In this document: one piece after another, positions 41,001 to 49,535 of the stretch
Layout: each line of letters begins with the position of its first letter
Numbering within the stretch: the first letter of the stretch is position 1
Origin: Bacteroidota bacterium
GTDB taxonomy: Bacteria; Bacteroidota; Bacteroidia; Chitinophagales; Saprospiraceae
Reading direction: 5' to 3'
Assembly (NCBI GenBank): GCA_963169325.1
Contig: CAUJEY010000134.1
Span: 1-51,285 of the forward strand
Length of the DNA: 51,285 bases
Position numbers and translations under genes: made by a program
Notes under the pieces: model-generated
Told to the model about the DNA's origin: nothing
Seen by the model: the letters and a program-made list of their open reading frames with translations, nothing else
Database searches by the model: none

Positions 41001-44000
41001 CCGGTATCTGTATCGACGGCTATCGACTCAGCCTGGGCGCCACGCCGGGCGGAAGCGATATTTTGAATCATCAGGACGTGGGAAACACGACTATATATCA
41101 GCCCGCACAGCCGCTGCCGGCGGGCGATACGGTATTTGTACGGGTGGCGCCGTATAATGGGGTAGGGGAGGCGAGTGGGTGTGCGGAGTTTTGGTTCGTG
41201 ACGGAATCCAACTGCCTTACCGTCACCAACACGGCCGACAGCGGGCCCGGCTCTCTGCGTGAGGCGATCAATTGCGCCAATGCCAATCCGGGGCCGGATA
41301 CAATACGGTTTAATATTGACCAGTCCCTGTATGGACCCGCGCCTTACATCATAAATTTGCTTACCTCCCTCGCGCCGATTACAGGTGACTCTACGGTGGT
41401 TGATGCTACCAGTCAACCTGGATGGAAAATGGGAAACATACAAATAACCGGAGATGTATCGCCGATGATGACTATTCAGGCAAATGGATTTTCGCTATTT
41501 GGTATTCATTTCCATGGGCCGAATTCAAATACACTTTTATATCTGAATGACGTTCCAAATCGTTGGGCCAATTTAACTATAGGAGATATTGGTAAAGGCA
41601 ATGTTTTTTCAGGCGCATTAACCGGGTTTAAAAATTCGAATAGTATTTTTAATGTTGGGTCCGGACTTTCCCTCGTGGGTAATTACTTCGGAACAGACCC
41701 CACGGGTTCCACATTGTCAGGCCAGTCCCCTGAATTTTGTGGTGTTACAATACAGTATTATTCAGCCAATTTAAAAAATAACTTATTCACCAGAGTGACG
41801 TGTATTACCTCTGCTCTTACACAATCGTTTTTTGTCGAAAATAATAAATTTGGAACAAATATTAATGAGGATGCAGTGTTTGATTTCGGAGGTTCATCGC
41901 TTCCGCTACTTAGCTGCGGGGGCCATGTCTTTATAAAAAGCAATGTTTTTTCAACTGCTAACATAGCAATCAGTCTAGGCTCCACATCCAGTATGGACAT
42001 ATCCGAAAACAAAATAGGATTGAAGTCTGATGGCGTCACTCCGTTTCAACCAACAACTAATTTTGACGCTGTAATACTTATGTGCAGTGGTTTTGCAGGA
42101 AAGACTTATAATGTTATGAATAATACAATAACTGGCTTCAGGAATGGGATAACTGCCTGTGCCGTACCCATTGCCTATCGTTATAATATTTCAAGAAATT
42201 CTATTTATTGCAACAGTAACGCCGGCATATTTATCTCCAATAATACTGTTAGGGCTACTATTACGGCAGCTACGCCTATTAAAATATCAGGTTCATCTGT
42301 TAATGCATCGGGCAACCTATTAACAGTGGAAGTATTCCGGAATAATGACAGTAATTGTATCGGATATCCTTGCCAGGGAAAGGTCTTTTTAGGATCTGCC
42401 GTGTTGGACGCTTCCGGAAACTGGTTTTTAGATTGTCCTGGAGGTGTATCGCCTTCCGGTGTTGCCTTAAATGTAAATGACAAAATTACCGCTACTTTAT
42501 TGCCCAAATTGGCTGGCGGCGCTACGAGTAATTTTTCCATGTGTGCTTCCATAAGCTGTCCAAATGAAGTGCCAGCATGCTTAAATCCATCATCCTCACT
42601 TATGGATGGCTTGGTTGCCAATTATACTTTCGACAGCCACGCTTGCGACGTCAGCGGCAACAACAACAATGCCACCCCCAACGGCGGTTTTGCCTACACC
42701 TCCGACCGCTTCGGCAACCCGGGCGGAGCGGGGAACTTCAATGCTACCAATTCGTACGTTGCGGCGCCTTCTTCCAATTCGCTTAACTCGCCCACCACCA
42801 GTATCACGCTGGCGGGCTGGGCTAAAGCGAATCTTCCGGTACCGGAATTACATGGATTCCTGACCAAAATTTCTGACCAGACCATTCAATATCGCATGGG
42901 CGTGGCGCCGGCATCTGATCCCGCAAAGACGAATATTTACCTTAGCACAAGTTTCAGTAATATTTTGGTACCCCTCACCGGTGATTACGATGCGTTACAA
43001 TGGAACCATTACGCCGTTAGCTGGAATGGCACAGAAGTGCGTTTCTTCCTGAATGGCATACAAGTCGATACGGAGAAACCGTTTTCAGGGACGATTGCAT
43101 CAAATACAGGCACGAATCTGGAGATCGGACGCGATATCCATGGCGGCGATGAATGGACCGACGGCGTCCTCGACGACTTGCGCGTGTACAACCGGGACCT
43201 CACGCCGAACGAAGTAAAATTACTCGCCGGTATTTATGCTGAAACTTCAGACACCCTAGTCTGTTCCGGCGATACGGTCACGCTCAGCAGCACCATTCCT
43301 AATGCAAGCAGCTATGCCTGGCGGCATCTTCAATCCAATACAATAGCGGGAACAGGGGCTACTGTTACCGCTACCGTTACCGCCGACGCTGCTTTCGAGC
43401 TGACGGTCATGGTGGATACCTGCGCCTATGTAGACACGCTTTTCGTGATGGTCGATTCTCTTGCGGCGACCTTCACGGGTTTGGGGCCCGACATTGTACT
43501 ATGCGAGAGTCAGCCGGTTCTGTTGGTCATAGCTGCGCCCCCCGGCTGCGCGGGGTGCTCCATCGTCTGGAGCGACGGCAGTACCGATACTCTGCTGACT
43601 GTTACACCCGATTCCACCACCGTTTACAGCGTCACATTAACGAATATCAACGGCTGTGCCGCAACGGACAGCGTATTAGTCACTATTGACAATCTGGGCA
43701 TTGACTGCGGGCTGGTGGCCCATTACCGCTTCGACGGTGATGCCCAGGACGCCAGCGGAAAAAACAACCACGGCACGCCGGCCGGCTCTTTCACCTGGAG
43801 CCGCGACCGCTTCGGCAACTGCGAAAGCGCCTTACATCTGAACGGCTACTTCCAAAAAGGTTGGGTTAAAGTTCCCAACAGCCCCTCCCTTCAGTTCAAT
43901 GCCGCCAAACAAATGACCGCCGCACTTTGGGTGGAACTGGATACCCTGGCAGGCATGTCCGGTACGGGAGCTTATTCGCCCAACGGCCTTCATATTCTGA

Positions 44001-47000
44001 TGGCCAAAGCCGGCGACGGTATCGCTACGCCGGACGGTTTTTATCACCACATTAATGGAAGCGGGAGCGATTTGCGATACTCCGCCGGTAGCAGTAGTGG
44101 CAATATGAATATCGGTGCGCTTGTTCATCCCGGCTATTCCAAAACCTGGAAACACCTGACCCTGGTGATGACCCCGGATTCCATCAAGCTGTATGTCGAT
44201 GGTGTTTTGACCGCGCAAAATGTATCCAATACCGACTTTTCAGCCGCCGACGCCGAGGATTTGTATCTGGGTATCATGGGCGGCTTTGGCGCGGGCAAGC
44301 CATCCTGGTATCCACTGCTGGGCAGTCTGGACGATGTACGGCTATACAACAGGGCGTTGTCTGCCGCAGAAATTACCCAACTTGTTAATTTGCCTAACCC
44401 CGGCCCTGCCGTGTCTATTGTACCGGATACGCCGGCGGTTTGCTCCGGCACCCCGCTCACCCTCACGGCCTCCGGTGGCGTAACCTACCAATGGAGCGAC
44501 GGCGGCCCGGCTACCGCACAGTGGACAGTTACCCCGACTATGACGAAAACCTATACCGTGACCATTACTGATGCAAATAATTGCGCCAGAGTGGATAGCG
44601 TACTGGTCACCATAGACCCTGCCTGTGACCTCATCGCCCACTACCCCCTCGACGGCGACGCACAGGATGCCAGCGGGAATGGGCTGCACGGTCAAAATTT
44701 TGGGGCTATCCCGGCCCGGGACAGGTTCGGCAATTGCGGCCGGGCGATGTATTTCAATAGCAGTTCGATCAATGTTCCACACGATGACCGGTTGAATTTT
44801 ACGAATGATTTCTCCTTTGCTTTTTGGTTTCAAAAAGAAGGCGCCACCTTCGGCCACGTCATCGGGAAAGGGCGGGATAATCAAAACGCTTATTACTTTA
44901 CAGCGAATAATGGCCCCAGCCAGAATATTGACGCCTTTTCTGTGTACAATGCCCCGCAGAATATGGTTTTGTCGAGCGCCTCAACGGCTGCCCAGGAATG
45001 GCATCACGTGGTTTGTATTTATGATAAAACCGACATGATGCTTTATCTCTATGTGGATGGCGTACTCGCAGCATCGGAAACGGCGACAAACGATTTTGTT
45101 TTTAACAACGTGCATCCGCTTGTATTGGGTCGTCATTGTACCATCGCGAACGGGTGTGGGGCATTCCCTTATTTTTTTAAAGGCTGGATTGACGACGTGC
45201 GCCTCTACGCCCGCGCCCTCACCCCCAACGATATTGCCTATCTCTACAATCTCCCCAATGACAACCCCAATCTTGCCCCGGCAGCCGCACTCACCACCTC
45301 CAAACCTGCCCTCTGCTCCGGCGAATCCGTGCTCCTGAACGCCTCACCCGTGCAGACAGGTTACACCTACACCTGGTACCGCGACGGCAACCTGCTGAGC
45401 GGCGCTACCGATACCACATACCTGGCCACTCAGCCCGGTAATTACCAGGTGCGGGTGAGTGCCGCCGGATGCGACAGCTTGTCTGCGCCGGTAACACTCA
45501 CCGCCGCACCGGCCGTCGCTGCCGCCATCCTTGCACCCAACGGCAACACCCTAACCTGCACCCAAATCTCGCTTGCCCTTCAAGCCTCCGGCGGCGACAC
45601 CTTCGCCTGGTCGAACAACCTCGGCAGCAGCGCCACCGCGACGGTCACCGCCCCCGGTACGTACACCGTCACGGTGACCGATAGCGCCACGGGCTGTTCC
45701 GCCACCGCCACCGCCTCGGTTAGCCAAATTGCAGACCTGCCCAATGTATCCGCCGCGGGTGGTACGCTCACCTGCGGTAATCCGGTTATTTTGTTGCAGG
45801 GGAATTCCTCTACGCCAGGCGCTATATTTACCTGGACCGGGCCGAACGGGTTTATATTCAACGGCCAAAATCCACCCGTCAACACTGCGGGGACCTATAC
45901 CCTCACCGTGACCGATCCGGCTAACGGCTGTACGGCTGTCGCAATGGCCATAGTATCGGGCGACAATGCCCTGCCATCGGCCGCTATCACAACGCCCTCC
46001 GGCGCCCAAATCACCTGTACGACCAATTCGGTGGCGCTGCAAGTGCCCGCTGTGGGCGGCTACACCTACGCCTGGTCGGGCGGACTGGGCAACAATGCCG
46101 CGGCCACCACTGCCGTGCCTGGCACGTACACCGTCACCGTCACCAACACGGCCAACAACTGCTCCACCACGGGCTCTGTCGTCGTGACGCAAAACACCGC
46201 CGCTCCCAATGCTGCGGCTGCGGGCGGCGCACTAACCTGCGCACAACCCTTTGTAATCCTGCAAGGGTCGTCGTCCACCCCCGACGCCACTTTTTTCTGG
46301 AACGGCCCCAACGGATTTGCCGCCGGGCAACCCAACCCGCCGGTCAACGTGGCGGGTACGTACACGCTCACCGTCACCAACCCCCAGAACGGCTGTACGG
46401 CCACGGCCACGGCATCCGTAATACAAAACAACGCCCTGCCGGCCCTCTCACTCGCCACACCCAACGGCACGGCGGTTACCTGCGTGCAGCCCTTGGTGTC
46501 CCTGCAAGCATCGGCGCCCGGTCCGATGGCTTATACCTGGAGCGGCCCGAACGGATTTACCTTTAACGGTCCCAATCCGGCGGTGAATACGGCCGGCACG
46601 TACACCGTTACGGTGACCAACACGACCAGCAGTTGTTCCAACACGGCCTCGGCAACGGTTACGGTAAACAATACCCCGCCAACCGCGGCGCTCAACCTGC
46701 CCAACGGCGCCCAACTGAGCTGCGCGCAGCCCGCAGTCGTGCTGGAAGTTATCGGCGGCGATAACCAGTCCTGGGCCGGGCCCAACGGCTTTACTTTCAG
46801 TGGGCCGGCGCCGACGGTAACTGTCCCCGGCATTTACACCGTCACGGTAGCCAATGCCGCCAACGGTTGTTCTTCGGCGATCACGGTGACGGTGACGCAA
46901 AACAAAACGACGCCCACCGCCACCGCTGCTGCCGGCGCGATCACCTGTTTGCAACCCTCGGTAACGCTTCAGGGCATATCGTCCACGCCGGGCGTCAGTT

Positions 47001-49483
47001 GGTTGTGGAGCGGCCCGGGAGGTTTTACTTCCAACCTGCAAAATCCGACAGCCAGTGCCGGCGGTACGTACTTGCTCACCGTGACCAACCCGCAAAACGG
47101 CTGCACCGCCACCGCCACGACGGTGATTCAGCAAAATCAGACCCCGCCGGTCGTATCGCTTTCCCTGCCCAACGGCGCTCAACTTACCTGCGCTCAACCG
47201 GCCCTCACGCTTCAGGCTTCCGCGCCCGGTACCATGGCATATACCTGGAGTGGCCCGGCAGGTTTCATCTTTAACGGCGCCAACCCGGCGGTTAACGCGG
47301 CGGGTACCTACACCGTGACGGTCACCAACCAGGCCACCGGCTGTACCGCCACCGCTACGGCCGCCATTTCGGAAAATAAAACCCCGCCCACCGCCGGCAT
47401 CGCGGCGCCGGGCGGGCAATCGATCACCTGCGTACAACCGCTCGTAACGCTGCAAGGCAGCGGGGGCGGCACATATACCTGGGCAGGGCCGAACGGCTAC
47501 CAGTTCAACGGCCCGAACGCGACCGTCAACGTGGCCGGGACGTACACCCTGACCGTGACCAACCCGGCCAACGGCTGCACGGGCAGCGCCACGGCCGGCG
47601 TTTCCGAAAATAAAACCCCGCCCATCGCAGCCATATCGCCCACCGGCGCACAAATTACCTGTGCGCAACCGTCGGCGGTATTGCAGGGCAGCGGCGGCGG
47701 GTCGTACAGCTGGGCGGGGCCGAACGGCTTTACGTTCATCGGCCAAACGCCGGCGGTCACTGCGGCCGGCGTGTACACCCTTACCGTTTCCAACCCGCTC
47801 AACGGCTGTACGGCCTCGGCCACGGCTACCGTGAGCGCGGACCAGGCGCCACCGGGTATCAATGCGGCGGGCGGCCAGTTGAGTTGCCAGACTATGGCGG
47901 TGATATTGCTGGGCGGCTCCAATACGCCGGGCGCCGGGCTTAGTTGGACGGGGCCGGGCGGCTTCGTGTTTAACGGTCCAAATCCGGCAGTCAACCTGCC
48001 CGGGGCTTACACGCTCACCGTCACCCATCCGCTCAACGGCTGCACCGCCACGCAGGAAGTAACCGTGACCCCGCCCCCAACCCTGACCCCGGCGGTGAGC
48101 GGCCCCGCCAAACTATGCCCCGGCGGCTCGCTTACCTTGACTGCCGGCAGCGGTTATGCCGCATACCTGTGGTCGAACGGCGCCGACACGCCGGCCATCA
48201 CCGTGAGCCAGGTGGGCACTTACACCGTAACGGTGACCGATGCCGGTCAATGTACCGGTGCAAAAACGGTGGTCATCACCCTCGCGGAACCGCCGGCGCC
48301 GGTCATCGCCGGTCCGTCGACGTTGTGCAGCGGTAGCAGTATCACACTCGATGCCGGCGGTGGTTATGCACAGTACGACTGGTCGAACGGGCAAAAAACG
48401 CAAACCATTGCGGTGGATATGGCCGGCACGTACAGTGTTACCGTCACCGACGTAAACGGTTGTTCCGGTACGGCCACAACGGTAGTGGGGCTGGTGGCCG
48501 CGCCCAATCCGGGCGCCGGCAGCAACAGTCCCTTGTGCGCGGGGGAGCAGTTGAAATTATTTACCGGCAGCGGCGCGGGTTGGAAATATGCGTGGAGTGG
48601 CCCGGCCGGGTTTGCATCTACCGTACAAAATCCGGTGCGCAATGCGACTACGTCCGCTATGTCGGGTCAGTACCTCGTTGCGGTGACGGACGGTAACAAC
48701 TGCACGGGCACCGCCACGGTAGTCGTGCTGGTGGCATCCGATTATCTGACGGAAACCGATACGGTGGTTTGTTCCGGCAACACCCTGTTGAACGGCAAGC
48801 CGGTGACGGCAGATACCACGATTCAGCAGGTGTACACGACGGCTGCCGGTTGCGACAGCCTCGTGATCCTGACCGTGACGGTTGTCGGTGAAAACACCAT
48901 TCAGGCCGTTGAGGATAAAACGTTTCTGCTGCCCGGAGAAACCACGCTCACCATTAACGTCACGGCCAACGATACCCTGCGCACCGATTGGACGCTCGAC
49001 ATTTCCCAGCAACCCGGAAAGGGGACGGCGCAGGCGCTCAATCGCGACGAGCTGCGCTACACCCGCATCCAAAACGATCAGTTCGGTTACGACGTGTTCC
49101 AATACATCCTGTGCGCCGCGGACAATTGCACCGACCTGTGCGATACGGCCAGCGTATACATTTATTTACAGGGAAGTACGCTGGAACAGGCCAAAACGAC
49201 GATTCCCAACGGTTTTGTACCGGAGAGCACCATCGACAGCAACCGCGTCTTCGATCCATTGGGCGCCCTGAATGCTTTCGGGATATTGATTCCGCTGGAA
49301 AATGCTAAATTCTATGTGTATAACCGCTGGGGAGAAACCGTGTTTCAGGCAAATCCCTACGCACCCTGGGAAGGTCGGCAAAACGACCGCCCATTGCCGC
49401 AGGGTACTTATTACTACCGGCTCGTGTTTATCCGGGACGACAAGGATGAGTGGATAGAAGGGCCGGTACATTTGTTGCGGTAA
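38099..49483 (+). CDS. Giant T9SS adhesin: YCF48-like repeats, beta-helix, LamG domains, Ig/SprB-like repeats
   Basis: A 3794-residue protein with a signal peptide (hydrophobic core about 12-30, ending LLYAQ). In order: an N-terminal beta domain resembling pre-peptidase modules (about 35-165), Ig-like modules (to about 360), 14 YCF48/BNR-like repeats (about 373-944; QTGWAVGxNGxILKTTDGGxTW), an FN3-like module (to about 1035), a parallel beta-helix-like region with lower GC (about 1040-1500), three LamG-like domains (about 1500-1715, 1866-2100, 2178-2385, each with LVAHYRFDGDAQDASG-type starts), at least 14 Ig/SprB-like repeats (about 2440-3470; GTYTLTVTNPxNGCTATA), and a CHU-like tail ending in a type B sorting domain (IPNGFVPESTIDSNRVFDP, VYNRWGE). 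Predicted to be exported by T9SS and to bind carbohydrates or surfaces; ligands cannot be inferred. Confidence 0.92.
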   Translation: MRTVLTNLFSISKIVAFLITYGISVQTLLYAQLPDPCPSDTTQASDLCNEICIYGNFNGYTGTTIGYSGQTPPGFCGTIENEQWFGFIAYDTVATFTLNALNCIDGNGLQLAIYTSCGGMPVVCYPGNMAGETVPINLTVPLTPGVNYFLMIDGYAGDQCSFQLTVTPASAVSPPLVGPTGLLSGPAGVCPNGSFTFSIPPVSGAGYYLWDAPAGWLIDGQIPPVYRIAPAGHSVQVTPNTAAGDICVQPLNSFYQGTQVCQSVDVFPPINANTLISSGLTGSCLLTGGLPQSNGSAYDAVVMSLQGNPAVTATLTTPPFTHEDTVNFTVPQAGTYQLVATDLNGCSGATTVIAGNGAGGGGSGQQAGGCWQWQNPLPQGNALYTVHFTDEQTGWAVGYKGTILKTIDGGQTWAAQASGTGSHLIGVVFADSQTGWAAGYDGVILKTVDGGETWIRQPSGTTKYLNYIWFVDLQTGWAVGADGTILKTTDGGATWNPQASGTAKYLNCVYFLDSQNGWAVGAGFTTLRTTDGGQTWSQHTSGFQTLYHVYFTDAQTGWAVGGNGIIIKTTDGGLTWNAQPKMTNNPLYCIHFTDSQTGWASGVGGTILRTLNGGQTWLAQSSGTGNFLSGIYSLDGQTAWAVGDNGAMLKTTNSGASWYSQSGGIANLLESVRFVDGQTGWAVGANGVILKTGNSGQSWYTQNSGTAASLRAVFFTDSQTGWAAGENGAILKTANGGLNWNLQNTPTTQTLSDIFFADGQTGWAAGVNGVILKTLDGGLTWNTQNTGTNTELTTVIFSGTQTGWAAGANGMILKTTDGGLSWTPQISGTPAFLNDLFFADLQTGWAAGDNGVILKTTDGGATWVAQTSGTAARLSAIHFTDNQTGWATGVSGVLIKTTDGGQTWMDENAGTTNTLWDVWFSDSQTGWVVGQNGVILKYAAAAPVCIATIPLHQQTDVVTTAAIAWPPAGICIDGYRLSLGATPGGSDILNHQDVGNTTIYQPAQPLPAGDTVFVRVAPYNGVGEASGCAEFWFVTESNCLTVTNTADSGPGSLREAINCANANPGPDTIRFNIDQSLYGPAPYIINLLTSLAPITGDSTVVDATSQPGWKMGNIQITGDVSPMMTIQANGFSLFGIHFHGPNSNTLLYLNDVPNRWANLTIGDIGKGNVFSGALTGFKNSNSIFNVGSGLSLVGNYFGTDPTGSTLSGQSPEFCGVTIQYYSANLKNNLFTRVTCITSALTQSFFVENNKFGTNINEDAVFDFGGSSLPLLSCGGHVFIKSNVFSTANIAISLGSTSSMDISENKIGLKSDGVTPFQPTTNFDAVILMCSGFAGKTYNVMNNTITGFRNGITACAVPIAYRYNISRNSIYCNSNAGIFISNNTVRATITAATPIKISGSSVNASGNLLTVEVFRNNDSNCIGYPCQGKVFLGSAVLDASGNWFLDCPGGVSPSGVALNVNDKITATLLPKLAGGATSNFSMCASISCPNEVPACLNPSSSLMDGLVANYTFDSHACDVSGNNNNATPNGGFAYTSDRFGNPGGAGNFNATNSYVAAPSSNSLNSPTTSITLAGWAKANLPVPELHGFLTKISDQTIQYRMGVAPASDPAKTNIYLSTSFSNILVPLTGDYDALQWNHYAVSWNGTEVRFFLNGIQVDTEKPFSGTIASNTGTNLEIGRDIHGGDEWTDGVLDDLRVYNRDLTPNEVKLLAGIYAETSDTLVCSGDTVTLSSTIPNASSYAWRHLQSNTIAGTGATVTATVTADAAFELTVMVDTCAYVDTLFVMVDSLAATFTGLGPDIVLCESQPVLLVIAAPPGCAGCSIVWSDGSTDTLLTVTPDSTTVYSVTLTNINGCAATDSVLVTIDNLGIDCGLVAHYRFDGDAQDASGKNNHGTPAGSFTWSRDRFGNCESALHLNGYFQKGWVKVPNSPSLQFNAAKQMTAALWVELDTLAGMSGTGAYSPNGLHILMAKAGDGIATPDGFYHHINGSGSDLRYSAGSSSGNMNIGALVHPGYSKTWKHLTLVMTPDSIKLYVDGVLTAQNVSNTDFSAADAEDLYLGIMGGFGAGKPSWYPLLGSLDDVRLYNRALSAAEITQLVNLPNPGPAVSIVPDTPAVCSGTPLTLTASGGVTYQWSDGGPATAQWTVTPTMTKTYTVTITDANNCARVDSVLVTIDPACDLIAHYPLDGDAQDASGNGLHGQNFGAIPARDRFGNCGRAMYFNSSSINVPHDDRLNFTNDFSFAFWFQKEGATFGHVIGKGRDNQNAYYFTANNGPSQNIDAFSVYNAPQNMVLSSASTAAQEWHHVVCIYDKTDMMLYLYVDGVLAASETATNDFVFNNVHPLVLGRHCTIANGCGAFPYFFKGWIDDVRLYARALTPNDIAYLYNLPNDNPNLAPAAALTTSKPALCSGESVLLNASPVQTGYTYTWYRDGNLLSGATDTTYLATQPGNYQVRVSAAGCDSLSAPVTLTAAPAVAAAILAPNGNTLTCTQISLALQASGGDTFAWSNNLGSSATATVTAPGTYTVTVTDSATGCSATATASVSQIADLPNVSAAGGTLTCGNPVILLQGNSSTPGAIFTWTGPNGFIFNGQNPPVNTAGTYTLTVTDPANGCTAVAMAIVSGDNALPSAAITTPSGAQITCTTNSVALQVPAVGGYTYAWSGGLGNNAAATTAVPGTYTVTVTNTANNCSTTGSVVVTQNTAAPNAAAAGGALTCAQPFVILQGSSSTPDATFFWNGPNGFAAGQPNPPVNVAGTYTLTVTNPQNGCTATATASVIQNNALPALSLATPNGTAVTCVQPLVSLQASAPGPMAYTWSGPNGFTFNGPNPAVNTAGTYTVTVTNTTSSCSNTASATVTVNNTPPTAALNLPNGAQLSCAQPAVVLEVIGGDNQSWAGPNGFTFSGPAPTVTVPGIYTVTVANAANGCSSAITVTVTQNKTTPTATAAAGAITCLQPSVTLQGISSTPGVSWLWSGPGGFTSNLQNPTASAGGTYLLTVTNPQNGCTATATTVIQQNQTPPVVSLSLPNGAQLTCAQPALTLQASAPGTMAYTWSGPAGFIFNGANPAVNAAGTYTVTVTNQATGCTATATAAISENKTPPTAGIAAPGGQSITCVQPLVTLQGSGGGTYTWAGPNGYQFNGPNATVNVAGTYTLTVTNPANGCTGSATAGVSENKTPPIAAISPTGAQITCAQPSAVLQGSGGGSYSWAGPNGFTFIGQTPAVTAAGVYTLTVSNPLNGCTASATATVSADQAPPGINAAGGQLSCQTMAVILLGGSNTPGAGLSWTGPGGFVFNGPNPAVNLPGAYTLTVTHPLNGCTATQEVTVTPPPTLTPAVSGPAKLCPGGSLTLTAGSGYAAYLWSNGADTPAITVSQVGTYTVTVTDAGQCTGAKTVVITLAEPPAPVIAGPSTLCSGSSITLDAGGGYAQYDWSNGQKTQTIAVDMAGTYSVTVTDVNGCSGTATTVVGLVAAPNPGAGSNSPLCAGEQLKLFTGSGAGWKYAWSGPAGFASTVQNPVRNATTSAMSGQYLVAVTDGNNCTGTATVVVLVASDYLTETDTVVCSGNTLLNGKPVTADTTIQQVYTTAAGCDSLVILTVTVVGENTIQAVEDKTFLLPGETTLTINVTANDTLRTDWTLDISQQPGKGTAQALNRDELRYTRIQNDQFGYDVFQYILCAADNCTDLCDTASVYIYLQGSTLEQAKTTIPNGFVPESTIDSNRVFDPLGALNAFGILIPLENAKFYVYNRWGETVFQANPYAPWEGRQNDRPLPQGTYYYRLVFIRDDKDEWIEGPVHLLR
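39268..40930 (+). repeat. Fourteen tandem repeats of about 123-129 bases encoding YCF48-like blades
   Basis: The motif encoding QTGWAVG or QTGWAAG recurs 14 times at intervals of about 42 codons. Each unit also encodes ILKTTDGGxTW. Fourteen units would make two seven-bladed propellers, which is an inference from number only. Confidence 0.8.
45500..48480 (+). repeat. Tandem Ig/SprB-like repeats of about 225-240 bases
   Basis: Thirteen units with the pattern TCxQPxVxLQGS...WSGPNGFxFNGxNPxVNxAGTYTxTVTNxxNGCTATA follow each other, and a fourteenth, more diverged unit ends near 48725. Identity between units is moderate at DNA level and locally high, suggesting ongoing duplication or conversion. 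Confidence 0.8.
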
Positions 49484-49535
49484 CGTGTATTAAATTGACC
49501 ACATTTAAAACACATTACCGCAACAAATACACCGG
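49463..49535. repeat. Inverted repeat formed by the converging 3' ends of two adhesin genes
   Basis: The 21-base arms 49463-49483 and 49515-49535 are reverse complements with two mismatches. They encode the final residues and stop codon of the two convergent adhesins (GPVHLLR-stop and GPVYLLR-stop). The 31-base spacer contains the 23-base sequence shared with 36469. The structure could act as a bidirectional terminator, although no strong T-run follows. Confidence 0.75.

Noticed and set aside
46448-48028. 526-codon open frame on the minus strand inside the giant adhesin
   Set aside because: It is antisense to a highly repetitive GC-rich coding region, has low-complexity Gly/Arg-rich composition, and the plus-strand frame has clear domains.
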